A DNA stretch of 64,000 bases, taken from RHKX01 sp964497825 (GTDB lineage: Bacteria; Actinomycetota; Thermoleophilia; Solirubrobacterales; 70-9). Position 1 is the stretch's first letter; every line of letters begins with the position of its first letter. Of this stretch, positions 8,542 to 16,198 are shown one piece after another. The notes under the pieces are model-generated. The model worked only from the letters and a program-made list of their open reading frames with translations, was not told where the DNA came from and searched no databases. The translations under genes were made by a program, and so were the position numbers. Location: the NCBI GenBank assembly GCA_964497825.1, contig CAZCFA010000003.1, positions 12,216 through 76,215 on the forward strand. Reading direction: 5' to 3'.

Positions 8542-8970
8542 TCAGCCCTCCAGCTTCGCCTCCAGCGTCACCTCGCCGACCCCGGCGAGCGCCTTGCCGA
8601 CCGGGCAGACCTGCTTCGCGGTCTCGGCCTGGGCGGCGAACTCGGCCTCGTCGATGCCCGGGACCCTGCCGACGGTCGCCAGCTCGATCTTGTGGATCTC
8701 GAAGCCCTCGCCCTGCTGGCGCAGATGGACCCTGGCGTCGGTCTCGACGCTCTCGGGCTCGTGGCCGGCGTTGCCGAGGACGAGGCTGAGCGCCATCGAG
8801 AAGCAGGCCGCGTGCGCGGCGGCGATCAGCTCCTCGGGGTTCGTCCCGCCGCCGTCGGCGAACCGTCCCGCGGCGGTGTAGTCGGCGTCGACGACCCCGG
8901 TGCCGGTGCCGATGTGGCCCTTGCCGTCGGCGACGCTGCCCTCCCAGATGACGTGGCTCGTGCTCGCCAT
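8542..8970 (-). CDS. OsmC-family peroxiredoxin
   Basis: A 142-residue OsmC/Ohr-type thiol peroxidase. The two redox cysteines are in HAACFSMALS (about residue 60) and KQVCPVGKAL (about residue 123), the standard positions for reduction of organic hydroperoxides. The upstream sequence has an AAAGGAGA ribosome site. GGGTAT occurs on the same strand at 9016-9011, resembling a SigF/SigB -10 element, but no good -35 partner is present. Stress regulation is therefore only a suggestion. Confidence 0.93.
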   Translation of the reverse strand: MASTSHVIWEGSVADGKGHIGTGTGVVDADYTAAGRFADGGGTNPEELIAAAHAACFSMALSLVLGNAGHEPESVETDARVHLRQQGEGFEIHKIELATVGRVPGIDEAEFAAQAETAKQVCPVGKALAGVGEVTLEAKLEG

Positions 8971-9080
8971 GCTCGTGTCTCCTTTGCTCGGTTGCGCTTC
9001 TCAACGGTCGATACCCGGCGGCGACGGCGGTGACGCGCCGGCGCGCGCTGCACCAAGACGCGCGCCGCGCCGCGCCGCGG

Positions 9081-10169
9081 TCAGCGCACCGGCTCGAGCC
9101 GCGGGTTCGGGCGCAGCCGGCGGCCCGCCTTCGCGCACGGGCGCCCCTCGAGCTCGACGACGTCGGCGGTGAAGTCGTAGGAGCCGCGCAGCAGCGCCGA
9201 GCCGACGCCGTAGACGTCGACCGGCGCCCCGGCGCGCTCGAAGTCGCGCACCTTGGCGGCGTCGAAGCCGCCCGAGACGACGATCCGGACGCGCTCGTGG
9301 CCGGCCCGGTCGAGCGCCGCGCGGACCTCGCGGCAGAGTCGCGGGTTGACGCCGGTCGGATCGAAGCTGCCCATCTCCTCCCAGAGGCTGCGGTCGACGA
9401 GGCTGCCGGAGGTGTCGAGCCTCACGCCCCAGAGGTCGTCGCCGAGCGCGTCGGCGACCTCGACCGCGGTCCGGGCCGAGTCGTTGACGAAGTCGACGAG
9501 GACGATCACGTCGACGTCGTCGCCGGCGCACATCGCCGCGAACGCCTCGGCGGCGGCGACGGTGTCGCCGCCGAACGCGGCGATCAGCGCGTGCGGGACG
9601 GTGCCGAGCCCCCTGCCGCCCCACCAGCTCGCCTGCGCGTCGGTGCTGACCGCGTCGGTGCCGGCGACGTGCGCGGCCCAGCCGTCGCCGGCCTGGACCG
9701 GGTAGTGATCGTGGCGGGCCGGGAAGAAGTAGATCGGCTTGCCGGCGGCCGCCTCGGCGACCTCGGCGACGTTGGTGGCGACCCGCGTGCGGCGCGCCAG
9801 GCAGCCGAGATAGACGGTCTCGAGGTGGGCGAAGCGGGAGTAGGGGCCCTCGATCAGCATCACGGTCTCCCAGGGCTCGACGCGGGTTCCCTCGGCGAGC
9901 GCGCTGACCCGCAGCCGCTCCCAGCCGTCACGCCAGTGGCCGTCGTCGCCGCGGTGGCCGGAGCAGGTCCGGAGCACGGCGACCGCCTCGTCGATCCCGG
10001 CCAGCAGCGCGTGCTTGCGGCCGAACACCTGCATCGTCACGACCGGGTCGCGCCCGGTCTCCTCGAGCAGTCGCTTGGCGAGGTTGAAGTAGGCGTCGGT
10101 GTAGAGGCCGGAGCGGATCTGATCGACCGGCAGGCTGAAGCGCTCGGGGTCGGCGCGCTCGTTGCTCAT
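9081..10169 (-). CDS. pncB: nicotinate phosphoribosyltransferase
   Basis: A 362-residue enzyme of the NAPRTase family, which makes nicotinate mononucleotide in NAD salvage. Visible landmarks are the N-terminal SGLYTDAYF, the central VDFVNDSARTAVEVA, the LWGVRLDTSG strand, and the glycine-rich phosphate-binding IVVSGGFDAAKV followed by DVYGVGSALL. The length fits the shorter bacterial forms. The ATG at 10169 is taken as the start; a GTG immediately precedes it. Confidence 0.93.
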   Translation of the reverse strand: MSNERADPERFSLPVDQIRSGLYTDAYFNLAKRLLEETGRDPVVTMQVFGRKHALLAGIDEAVAVLRTCSGHRGDDGHWRDGWERLRVSALAEGTRVEPWETVMLIEGPYSRFAHLETVYLGCLARRTRVATNVAEVAEAAAGKPIYFFPARHDHYPVQAGDGWAAHVAGTDAVSTDAQASWWGGRGLGTVPHALIAAFGGDTVAAAEAFAAMCAGDDVDVIVLVDFVNDSARTAVEVADALGDDLWGVRLDTSGSLVDRSLWEEMGSFDPTGVNPRLCREVRAALDRAGHERVRIVVSGGFDAAKVRDFERAGAPVDVYGVGSALLRGSYDFTADVVELEGRPCAKAGRRLRPNPRLEPVR

Positions 10170-10218
10170 CACCGAATCGATTCACCGCTGCGCCGCTGCC
10201 GAAACCGGCGCGACGCCC

Positions 10219-11127
10219 CTAACCGACCCCGAGCGCCCGGGCGATCGCCTCCCCGGTCTCGCGCAGGGCGCGCTCGGCGGCTGCCGCGTCGGCGCCGGCG
10301 TCGGGGTTGCCGGGGTCCCAGTTGACGATCGCCGCGAAGTCGATGCTGCGGCCGTCGCTGCTCGCGGTCCCGCACTCGGCGCGGACGCCGGCGTCGCGAC
10401 CGGTCTTGTTGAACAGCCGCGGCGCCGATCCGGCGGCGCCCACTTCCGCATCGGCGCGGCGGCCGCGCGCCAGCGGGTCGAGCCCGAGCCCGGCGCCGAG
10501 CAGCGCCAGGTCGGCGTTGGTCTCGAGCCAGCCCCGCACCCGCGCCGAGACCGCGGCGGAGATCACCTCGCCGGCGCCGAGCCCCCGCATCAGCGCCGCC
10601 AGCTCGGCGGCGCTGCCGGAGGCGAGCAGCGGCGGGTCGCGGTCGCCGCGCCGGTCGCGGACCCGGTCGTGCAGGCGGGTCCGCTCGAGTCCGGCCAGCG
10701 TCGCCGCCGCCGCCACCGCATCGAGCCCGACCCGCTCGAGCAGGACGTTGGTCGCGAGGTTGTCGCTGACGGCGGCGACCAGCAGCGCCGCGTCCTCGCA
10801 GCGCAGCCGCTCGACGGCGAGGTGCTGCCACAGGCCCGAGTCGGCGACCGGTGCGACCGCGTCCCGCCGCAGCGGCTCGGCCGGATCGAGGTCGCCGTCC
10901 TCGAACCGGCGCGCGACCTCGATCAGCAGGGCCAGCTTGCCGACGCTGGCGATCGCGAGCAGGCGATCGGCGCCGAGCACGGCGACCTCGCCCGGGCCGG
11001 GCCCGAGCACGGCGGCGCCGACCGCGGCCCGCTCGGCCAGGTCCGCGAGCGGCGCCAGCACCGGCGGACCGTTGCGGCCGCGGCCCCCGGCCGCGGGCGG
11101 CGGCGTCTGTCGAGGCGGTTCTGCCAC
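10219..11127 (-). CDS. serine beta-lactamase-like hydrolase (class A type)
   Basis: A 302-residue protein of the beta-lactamase2/class A serine hydrolase family. The three active-site motifs are present in order: S-x-x-K (SVGK), SDN, and K-T-G (NKTG). No clear signal peptide follows the GTG start at 11127, so whether it is exported, and whether it degrades antibiotics or acts as another serine hydrolase, is open. It is divergent from xseA, about 70 nt away. Confidence 0.85.
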   Translation of the reverse strand: MAEPPRQTPPPAAGGRGRNGPPVLAPLADLAERAAVGAAVLGPGPGEVAVLGADRLLAIASVGKLALLIEVARRFEDGDLDPAEPLRRDAVAPVADSGLWQHLAVERLRCEDAALLVAAVSDNLATNVLLERVGLDAVAAAATLAGLERTRLHDRVRDRRGDRDPPLLASGSAAELAALMRGLGAGEVISAAVSARVRGWLETNADLALLGAGLGLDPLARGRRADAEVGAAGSAPRLFNKTGRDAGVRAECGTASSDGRSIDFAAIVNWDPGNPDAGADAAAAERALRETGEAIARALGVG

Positions 11128-11196
11128 GGCGCAACTATGCCGGTACCGCGGCCTCCTCCGGTGAGCCGGCGGGCCCGCCTGCGATCCTGGGCGGCG

Positions 11197-12630
11197 ATGG
11201 CCGACCGGAAGCAGGAACGGTCCGCGGGGTTCGCGGGCGCCGAGGCGCCGCTCCCGACGGGGGCGGCGGACCCTGCGCCGGCTCAGTCCGATGGCCTCAA
11301 GGGCCCCTTCGCGGTCGGCGCCTACGCGCACGGGCTGCGCGACTGGCTGCGCAGGCGCGATCGGCTGAAGCTGATCGGCGAGGTCACCGGCATGCGGTTC
11401 AGCCGCAAGAGCGTCTACTTCGATCTCCGCGACGCCCGCGGCGCCGTCAACTGCTCGATCTGGCTCAGCGACTGGGAGCGGCTCGGCCTGCCCGAGGGCG
11501 CCGTCCGCGACGGCTCCGAGGTGATCGTCAGCGGCGGCCCCGACTACTACCCGGGCAGCGCCACCGCATCGCCCGCGTTCAGCTTCCGCTGCACCGACCT
11601 GCGCCTCGCCGGCGAGGGCGATCTGCTCGCCCAGCTCGCGGCGCTGCGCCGCAGGCTCGAGGCCGAGGGCCTGTTTGAGCCGCAGCGGCGGCTGCCGCGA
11701 CCGGCGCTGCCGCGCATGATCGGCATCGTCACCGGCCGCGGCTCTGCCGCCGAGGCCGACCTGCTGGCGGCGCTCGAGCGCCGCGGCTGGCGAGGCGGCG
11801 CCGTGTTCGCCCACCCGCCGGTCCAGGACCGCCACGCGGCGCCGCTGATCGCCCGCGCCGTCACCGACCTCGCCGCGATCGGCGGGGTCGAGGCGATCGT
11901 CGTCGCGCGCGGAGGCGGCAGCCTCGCCGACCTGTGGGCGTTCTGCGACGAGACCCTGTGCCGAACGGTGGCGCTGCTGCGGGTGCCGGTGATCAGCGCG
12001 ATCGGCCACGAGTCGGACCGGACGCTGCTCGACGACGTCGCCGCCGCCTGCTGCTCGACCCGGACCCACGCGATCGGGGAGGGGGTGCGGGTCGACGTCA
12101 GCGCCGCCCGCGCCCGGCTCGCGGCGAACGCGACCGCGCTCGGCCGCCACCGCGTCGCCGCCGCGCCCGAGCGCGCCCGCCGGCTCGCCGGCCTCGCCCG
12201 CGCGCTCAGCCACCACACCGACGGCCAGCGCCGGCGCCTGCACCAGATGGTCCGCGAGATCCGCGCCTCCGCCCGCCGCGCGATCAGCGCCGGCTCGGCC
12301 GACTGCGCCCGCCGGGCGCTGGTCCTCGCCCGCAAGCGCGAGGCGGCGCTACACGGAGCCCGCGGGGCCGGCCGCGAGCTGGCGGCGGGCGCCGCGACCC
12401 TGCGGCGCCACCGCGACGCCGCCGCCGGCGAGCGTGCCGCGGCGCTCGAGCGGCTCGCGCGGACGCTCGCCGCGCACGAGCCCGAGCGGGTGCTCGAGCG
12501 CGGCTACGCGATCGTCGAGACGCGCGAGGGCGCCGTTCTCAGCAGCGCCGAGCGGGCCCGGCGCGAGCGCCGGCTGCGCGTCCGCTTCAGCGACGATCAT
12601 GTCGATGCCGAGGTGAGCGACGATGACTGA
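11197..12630 (+). CDS. xseA: exodeoxyribonuclease VII large subunit
   Basis: A 477-residue catalytic subunit. An OB-fold nucleic-acid-binding domain (about residues 35-135, with EVTGMRFSRKSVYFDL) is followed by the exonuclease VII domain containing GIVTGRGSAAEADLLAAL, ARGGGSLADLWAFCDE and SAIGHESDRTL, then a long Ala/Arg-rich coiled coil. Its last bases overlap the start of xseB by 8 nt, so both subunits are coupled. The ATG at 11197 is preferred; the frame extends far upstream but overlaps the divergent beta-lactamase gene. Confidence 0.96.
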   Translation: MADRKQERSAGFAGAEAPLPTGAADPAPAQSDGLKGPFAVGAYAHGLRDWLRRRDRLKLIGEVTGMRFSRKSVYFDLRDARGAVNCSIWLSDWERLGLPEGAVRDGSEVIVSGGPDYYPGSATASPAFSFRCTDLRLAGEGDLLAQLAALRRRLEAEGLFEPQRRLPRPALPRMIGIVTGRGSAAEADLLAALERRGWRGGAVFAHPPVQDRHAAPLIARAVTDLAAIGGVEAIVVARGGGSLADLWAFCDETLCRTVALLRVPVISAIGHESDRTLLDDVAAACCSTRTHAIGEGVRVDVSAARARLAANATALGRHRVAAAPERARRLAGLARALSHHTDGQRRRLHQMVREIRASARRAISAGSADCARRALVLARKREAALHGARGAGRELAAGAATLRRHRDAAAGERAAALERLARTLAAHEPERVLERGYAIVETREGAVLSSAERARRERRLRVRFSDDHVDAEVSDDD

Positions 12631-12952
12631 TCCCGATACTCCCGGCCGCGACGCGGCCGGGGCCGATCGCCCCGAGGGCGCGGCGACCCCGGCCAGCTAC
12701 GAGGCCGCGATCGAGCGGCTCGAGGCGATCATCGAGCGGCTCGACTCCGGCCGCGCCGAGCTGCGCGAGACGCTCGAGCTCTGCCGCGAGGGCAAGCTGA
12801 TGGTCGAGTTCTGCAAGGGCGAGCTCGACGCCGTCTCGGGCGAGCTCCGGCGGCTCGACCTCGACGAGCTCGTCAGCAGGCTCGAGGCGACGCCGGCGGC
12901 CGCCGGCGAGGGCGCGGCGGGGGCGGGACCGGAGCCCGGCGCCCAGGCCTGA
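12623..12952 (+). CDS. xseB: exodeoxyribonuclease VII small subunit
   Basis: A 109-residue protein with the XseB helical hairpin (YEAAIERLEAIIERLDSG ... LELCREGKLMVEFCKGEL) flanked by low-complexity tails. It pairs with XseA to degrade single-stranded DNA. It overlaps xseA by 8 nt. Confidence 0.95.
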   Translation: MTDPDTPGRDAAGADRPEGAATPASYEAAIERLEAIIERLDSGRAELRETLELCREGKLMVEFCKGELDAVSGELRRLDLDELVSRLEATPAAAGEGAAGAGPEPGAQA

Positions 12953-13518
12953 TCGATCGCGGGGCGGTTCAGGGCCGATTTCTCCGCAAAGAGCGTGAAT
13001 GCGGTTTGCAACGAGCGCGGCGCCCGCGTATGTTCCCAACCGCGGTACAGGAGAGAGAGGAGCTCACGCGAAAGCCAAGCGGAGCGAGACTTTCACCAGC
13101 CGCCTCGACAGGCTTTGAACGCGCGAAGGCTACGCGCGAGGCAGGCCGACGAGGCGCCCTGTACCGCGTTTTCGTTCTCCGGCGGGATCCTGGCCGCGGC
13201 GCGGTGGCCGCCCCCAGCCGGCCCGTCCGGCCCGGGCCGTGGCGTCCGTTCCCGGCCGTCGCGGCCGGCCCAGGGCCGTGGCGTCCGGTCGCGTGCCTAC
13301 CGTCCGCCCTGCGGCTGCGGGACCTCAACCCCCTCGCAGCGCCGGCACCAGGGGCAGCCTGCCGCCCCCGCCGAGCGACCGGGCGCTACCCCGGGAGCAG
13401 GCGCCGCGACGTCACCCGGGTCCTCACGTCGCCGGTTAGCCCGCCTCGCTCCCGCCGCCGGCCCGCGGCCCGCCGCCCCGACGCTTGACGCCGCGCGGCC
13501 GGCTCAGGTCCGCCCGGC
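12953..13518. other. intergenic region without supported gene
   Basis: About 570 nt lie between xseB and the marR promoter. Several open frames cross it but they are Pro/Arg/Ala-rich and mutually overlapping, typical of non-coding high-GC sequence. A 15-bp sequence around GGGCCGTGGCGTCCG occurs twice, near 13230 and 13275. I see no RNA gene. Confidence 0.45.
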
Positions 13519-13562
13519 TTGACGCCGCTGCGGTCCTTCGCTACGCTAATTAGCAATACTAA
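13519..13562 (+). promoter_or_regulatory. marR promoter and operator
   Basis: TTGACG (13519-13524) and TACGCT (13542-13547) are separated by exactly 17 nt, a good primary-sigma promoter. A perfect 10-bp palindrome GCTAATTAGC (13545-13554) covers the end of the -10 and the start point, and overlaps a second inverted repeat TTAG-CAATA-CTAA (13550-13562). The AT-rich block stands out strongly and is probably the binding site of the MarR protein encoded next. Confidence 0.7.
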
Positions 13563-13587
13563 GCATCTCGCCCGTTGATGAGCGCCG

Positions 13588-14052
13588 ATGCACCATGACC
13601 CGATGACCTCCGCGACCACACCGACATCCGAGCTGACCGAGCGCGCGGCGCGGCTGCGGCTCGCGATCACGCGCACCGCGCGGCGGATGCGCCAGGAGGC
13701 GAGTCCTGATCTCGGTCCGGCATCGCTGTCGGCGCTGGCGACGATCGACCGGCGCGGGCCACTGACCCCGAGCGAGCTGGCCGCCGCCGAGCGGATCCAG
13801 CGGCCGACCGCGACCCGGCTGCTCGCCGGCCTCGCCGACAAGGGCCTGGTCAGCCGCGCCGCCGACCCCAGCGACGGCCGCTGCTCGATCGTCAGCGTGA
13901 CCGCCGCCGGCGAGGCGATGCTGCGCCGGCTGCGCGGCCGCAAGAACGCCTACCTCGCCAAGCGCCTGAAGCAGCTCTCCGAAGACGACGTCGCCGCGCT
14001 CGAGCGCGCCGCCGGGATCCTCGAGCGGGTGCTCGAGGAGGACCGTAGTTGA
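13588..14052 (+). CDS. MarR-family transcriptional regulator
   Basis: A 154-residue winged-helix regulator: the recognition region reads PSELAAAERIQRPTATRLLAGLADKGLVSRAADPSDGR, including the conserved DxR wing, followed by the dimerisation helices. It is co-transcribed with the MFS exporter whose start overlaps its stop codon (TTGA), so it probably senses a compound and derepresses the pump and itself. A second in-frame ATG is at 13603. Confidence 0.93.
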   Translation: MHHDPMTSATTPTSELTERAARLRLAITRTARRMRQEASPDLGPASLSALATIDRRGPLTPSELAAAERIQRPTATRLLAGLADKGLVSRAADPSDGRCSIVSVTAAGEAMLRRLRGRKNAYLAKRLKQLSEDDVAALERAAGILERVLEEDRS

Positions 14053-15374
14053 GCGCCGCCCTGCGTCGTAGCTTCGCCTCGCTCGAGCTCCGCAACTACC
14101 GCCTCTACTTCAGCGGCCAGGTCGTCTCGCTCGTCGGCAACTGGATGCAGATCGTGGCCGAGCTGTGGCTGATCCTGCAGCTCACCCATTCCGGCGTCTA
14201 CGTCGGCGCGGCGACCGCTCTGCAGTTCGCCGGCATCCTCCTGTTCGGTGCCCTCGGCGGCGCGCTCGCCGACCGCTTCGACAAGCGCAGGCTGCTGATC
14301 ATCAGCCAGACCGGGATGGCGGTGCCGGCGCTGCTGCTGTTCGCGCTCGCCGCCTCCGGCGCCGCCGAGGCCTGGATGGTGCTGGCCGTGATCGCCCTGC
14401 GCGGCCTCGTGCTCGCGGTCGACAACCCGGCCCGGCAGGCGTTCGTGATCGAGATCGTCGGGCCCGACCGGGTCGTCAACGCGGTCGGGCTCAACAGCGT
14501 CCTCGTCCACTCCGCGCGGATCGTCGGCCCGGCGATCGCCGGCGTGATCATCGCCCTCTGGGGGGTGGCCCCGGCGTTCGCGCTGAACGCGCTCAGCTTC
14601 GCCGCGATGCTCGCGGCGCTGGTGCTGATCGACCCGCGCGAGCTCTCGCGGCCGCGGCCGCGGCGCACCCGCGGCGGCATCCGCGAGGCGGTCCGCTACG
14701 TCTCCTCCAAGCGCGAGCTGAGCGTGCCGCTGGCGCTGATGGCGGCGCTCGGCACCCTCGGCTTCAACTTCCAGGTGATCATCCCGATCCTCGCCGAGCG
14801 CTCGTTCGACGGCAACGTCTCCGCCTACTCGCTGCTGATGGTCGCGATGGGGATCGGTTCGATCGCCGGCGCCCTCACCTTCGGCGCCCGCGGCCACACC
14901 GGCAAGGCGTTGATCGCCGCCGCCGCCGCGGGCTTCGGGATCGCGTCGCTTCTGGCGGCGGCGGCACCGACCCTGGCGCTGATGATGGTCGCGCTCGCCC
15001 TGCTCGGCGTCTGCTCGGTCACGTTCGCGGCGGGCATCAACTCCGGCCTGCAGCTCGCCGCGGCGCCGGAGATGCGGGGTCGGGTGATGGCGCTGTACTC
15101 GATCGTCTTCCTCGGCTCGACCCCGCTCGGCGGCCCGCTCACCGGCTGGCTCGGCGAGAGCTTCGGCTCGCGGGCGCCGCTGCTGATGGCGGGCCTCGCC
15201 GGGCTCGCGGTCGCTACCGCCGCGACGGCGCTGTGGAGCGAGCGCCGGCCCGCCGTCGCCGTCGCCGCCTTCCGCGGCGCGCTGGCCGAGCGCCGCCGGC
15301 CGCCGATCGCCCGCCGCCGCGGCGAGCACTCGGGCACCGACACCGGCTCGCATCCGGTCGTCCGACGGCCTTAG
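14049..15374 (+). CDS. MFS exporter (MFS_3/EntS-like)
   Basis: A 441-residue transporter with about 12 hydrophobic helices. FASLELRNYRLYFSGQVVSLVGNWMQ at the N-terminus, DRFDKRR after helix 2 and DNPARQAFV in helix 4-5 are typical of the enterobactin-exporter-like drug efflux branch. It starts with TTG at 14049, overlapping marR by 4 nt, so it is the likely regulated target. The substrate is unknown; export of a drug or small metabolite is inferred from the family. Confidence 0.92.
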   Translation: MSAALRRSFASLELRNYRLYFSGQVVSLVGNWMQIVAELWLILQLTHSGVYVGAATALQFAGILLFGALGGALADRFDKRRLLIISQTGMAVPALLLFALAASGAAEAWMVLAVIALRGLVLAVDNPARQAFVIEIVGPDRVVNAVGLNSVLVHSARIVGPAIAGVIIALWGVAPAFALNALSFAAMLAALVLIDPRELSRPRPRRTRGGIREAVRYVSSKRELSVPLALMAALGTLGFNFQVIIPILAERSFDGNVSAYSLLMVAMGIGSIAGALTFGARGHTGKALIAAAAAGFGIASLLAAAAPTLALMMVALALLGVCSVTFAAGINSGLQLAAAPEMRGRVMALYSIVFLGSTPLGGPLTGWLGESFGSRAPLLMAGLAGLAVATAATALWSERRPAVAVAAFRGALAERRRPPIARRRGEHSGTDTGSHPVVRRP

Positions 15375-15803
15375 ATGATCGAAACGACTACCGCGGCGAC
15401 GGCGGCGACCGCGACGATCGCGGCGACGGCGACGACCCGGCGGGTCGGACTCGGCACGGGATCGTCACCGAATCGGCGCATTCGCGGCTTGATCGGTGCG
15501 GCTCCGGGTGCCACACCCGCCCCGTTGGCGGACCCCGGGCTAAGAGCCTTCATCGCTGAGATCACGCTGCGCCACGAGAAGGCCAGCAAGGAAACCGAGC
15601 GCTGGCTGCGGATCGCCGACAGGCGCACCGACGAGATGATCCGCAAGGGCGACGAGATCGTCCGTCGCACCGACGAGATGACCCGCAAGGGCGACGCCGT
15701 GATCGCCGAGCTCCGCGACCTGCGAGCGGAGGGCCAGGCTCAACGAGCCGCGCTCTTCCGGATGCTCGACCGCCTCGGACCCGGCGGTGCCGAGCCCGCC
15801 TGA
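15375..15803 (+). CDS. hypothetical coiled-coil protein
   Basis: A frame of 142 codons begins directly after the MFS stop. The first 25 residues are a low-complexity Thr/Ala run and may not be translated. From about residue 57 the sequence (LRAFIAEITLRHEKASKETERWLRIADRR) is strongly amphipathic and includes two 14-residue repeats RRTDEMIRKGDEIV / RRTDEMTRKGDAVI, so a coiled coil is likely. Similar short coiled-coil proteins are common as hypotheticals in this lineage. Function unknown and the start is uncertain. Confidence 0.5.
   Translation: MIETTTAATAATATIAATATTRRVGLGTGSSPNRRIRGLIGAAPGATPAPLADPGLRAFIAEITLRHEKASKETERWLRIADRRTDEMIRKGDEIVRRTDEMTRKGDAVIAELRDLRAEGQAQRAALFRMLDRLGPGGAEPA
15621..15704 (+). 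repeat. 42-bp tandem duplication in coiled-coil gene
   Basis: Two adjacent 42-bp units (15621-15662 and 15663-15704) are nearly identical and encode the 14-residue repeats described for the coiled-coil protein. The length equals two heptads, so duplication preserves the coil register. Confidence 0.75.
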
Positions 15804-16198
15804 TCCGGCCGCGCTTGGATCCGCCTGACTCGGCGGCGCCGAGCCCATGAGGCTCGGTCAAGTCGAGCCCGTGATCCGGCACCACTGAGCTCGCCTTCCA
15901 GGAGGTGAAGCGGCCGGCGCCGCGGCGCCGGCCCGCCGCAGCGCGAGCGCCGGTCGACCACACGAACGTCCAGGCTGGGGCCCGCGGCTTTCGGAACCGC
16001 AGCGGCCAGCCGAGAGGGGATCGACAACGGATGGATTAGGCGGATCGCGACCGAGCCGGAGGCTCGCGGCGCGAAGAGCTTGAACGGGGTGCAGACGGCA
16101 GTGACGCCGCGCTCGAACGATGCAGGGAGCCGGGTTGCCCAGGGGGGCGCGTTCCGGTGCATCGGGGTTGACGGGGTCACCAGCGACGTGAGAACCCG
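15804..16198. other. intergenic region with perfect palindrome
   Basis: About 395 nt without a supported gene. It contains a perfect 22-bp GC-only palindrome at 15913-15934 (GGCCGGCGCCG and its reverse complement, no loop). No clear promoter for the downstream sigma-factor gene was found, although TTGACG occurs about 30 nt before its ATG. Confidence 0.5.

Noticed and set aside
9011..9016. GGGTAT as a SigF promoter for the OsmC gene
   Set aside because: The -10-like hexamer is right, but the expected GTTT at 14-17 nt upstream is replaced by GC-rich sequence, so it was kept only as a remark.
12953..13518. Possible small genes or RNA gene between xseB and marR
   Set aside because: Open frames there overlap each other and encode Pro/Arg-rich sequence; no tRNA cloverleaf or riboswitch-like pattern was recognised.
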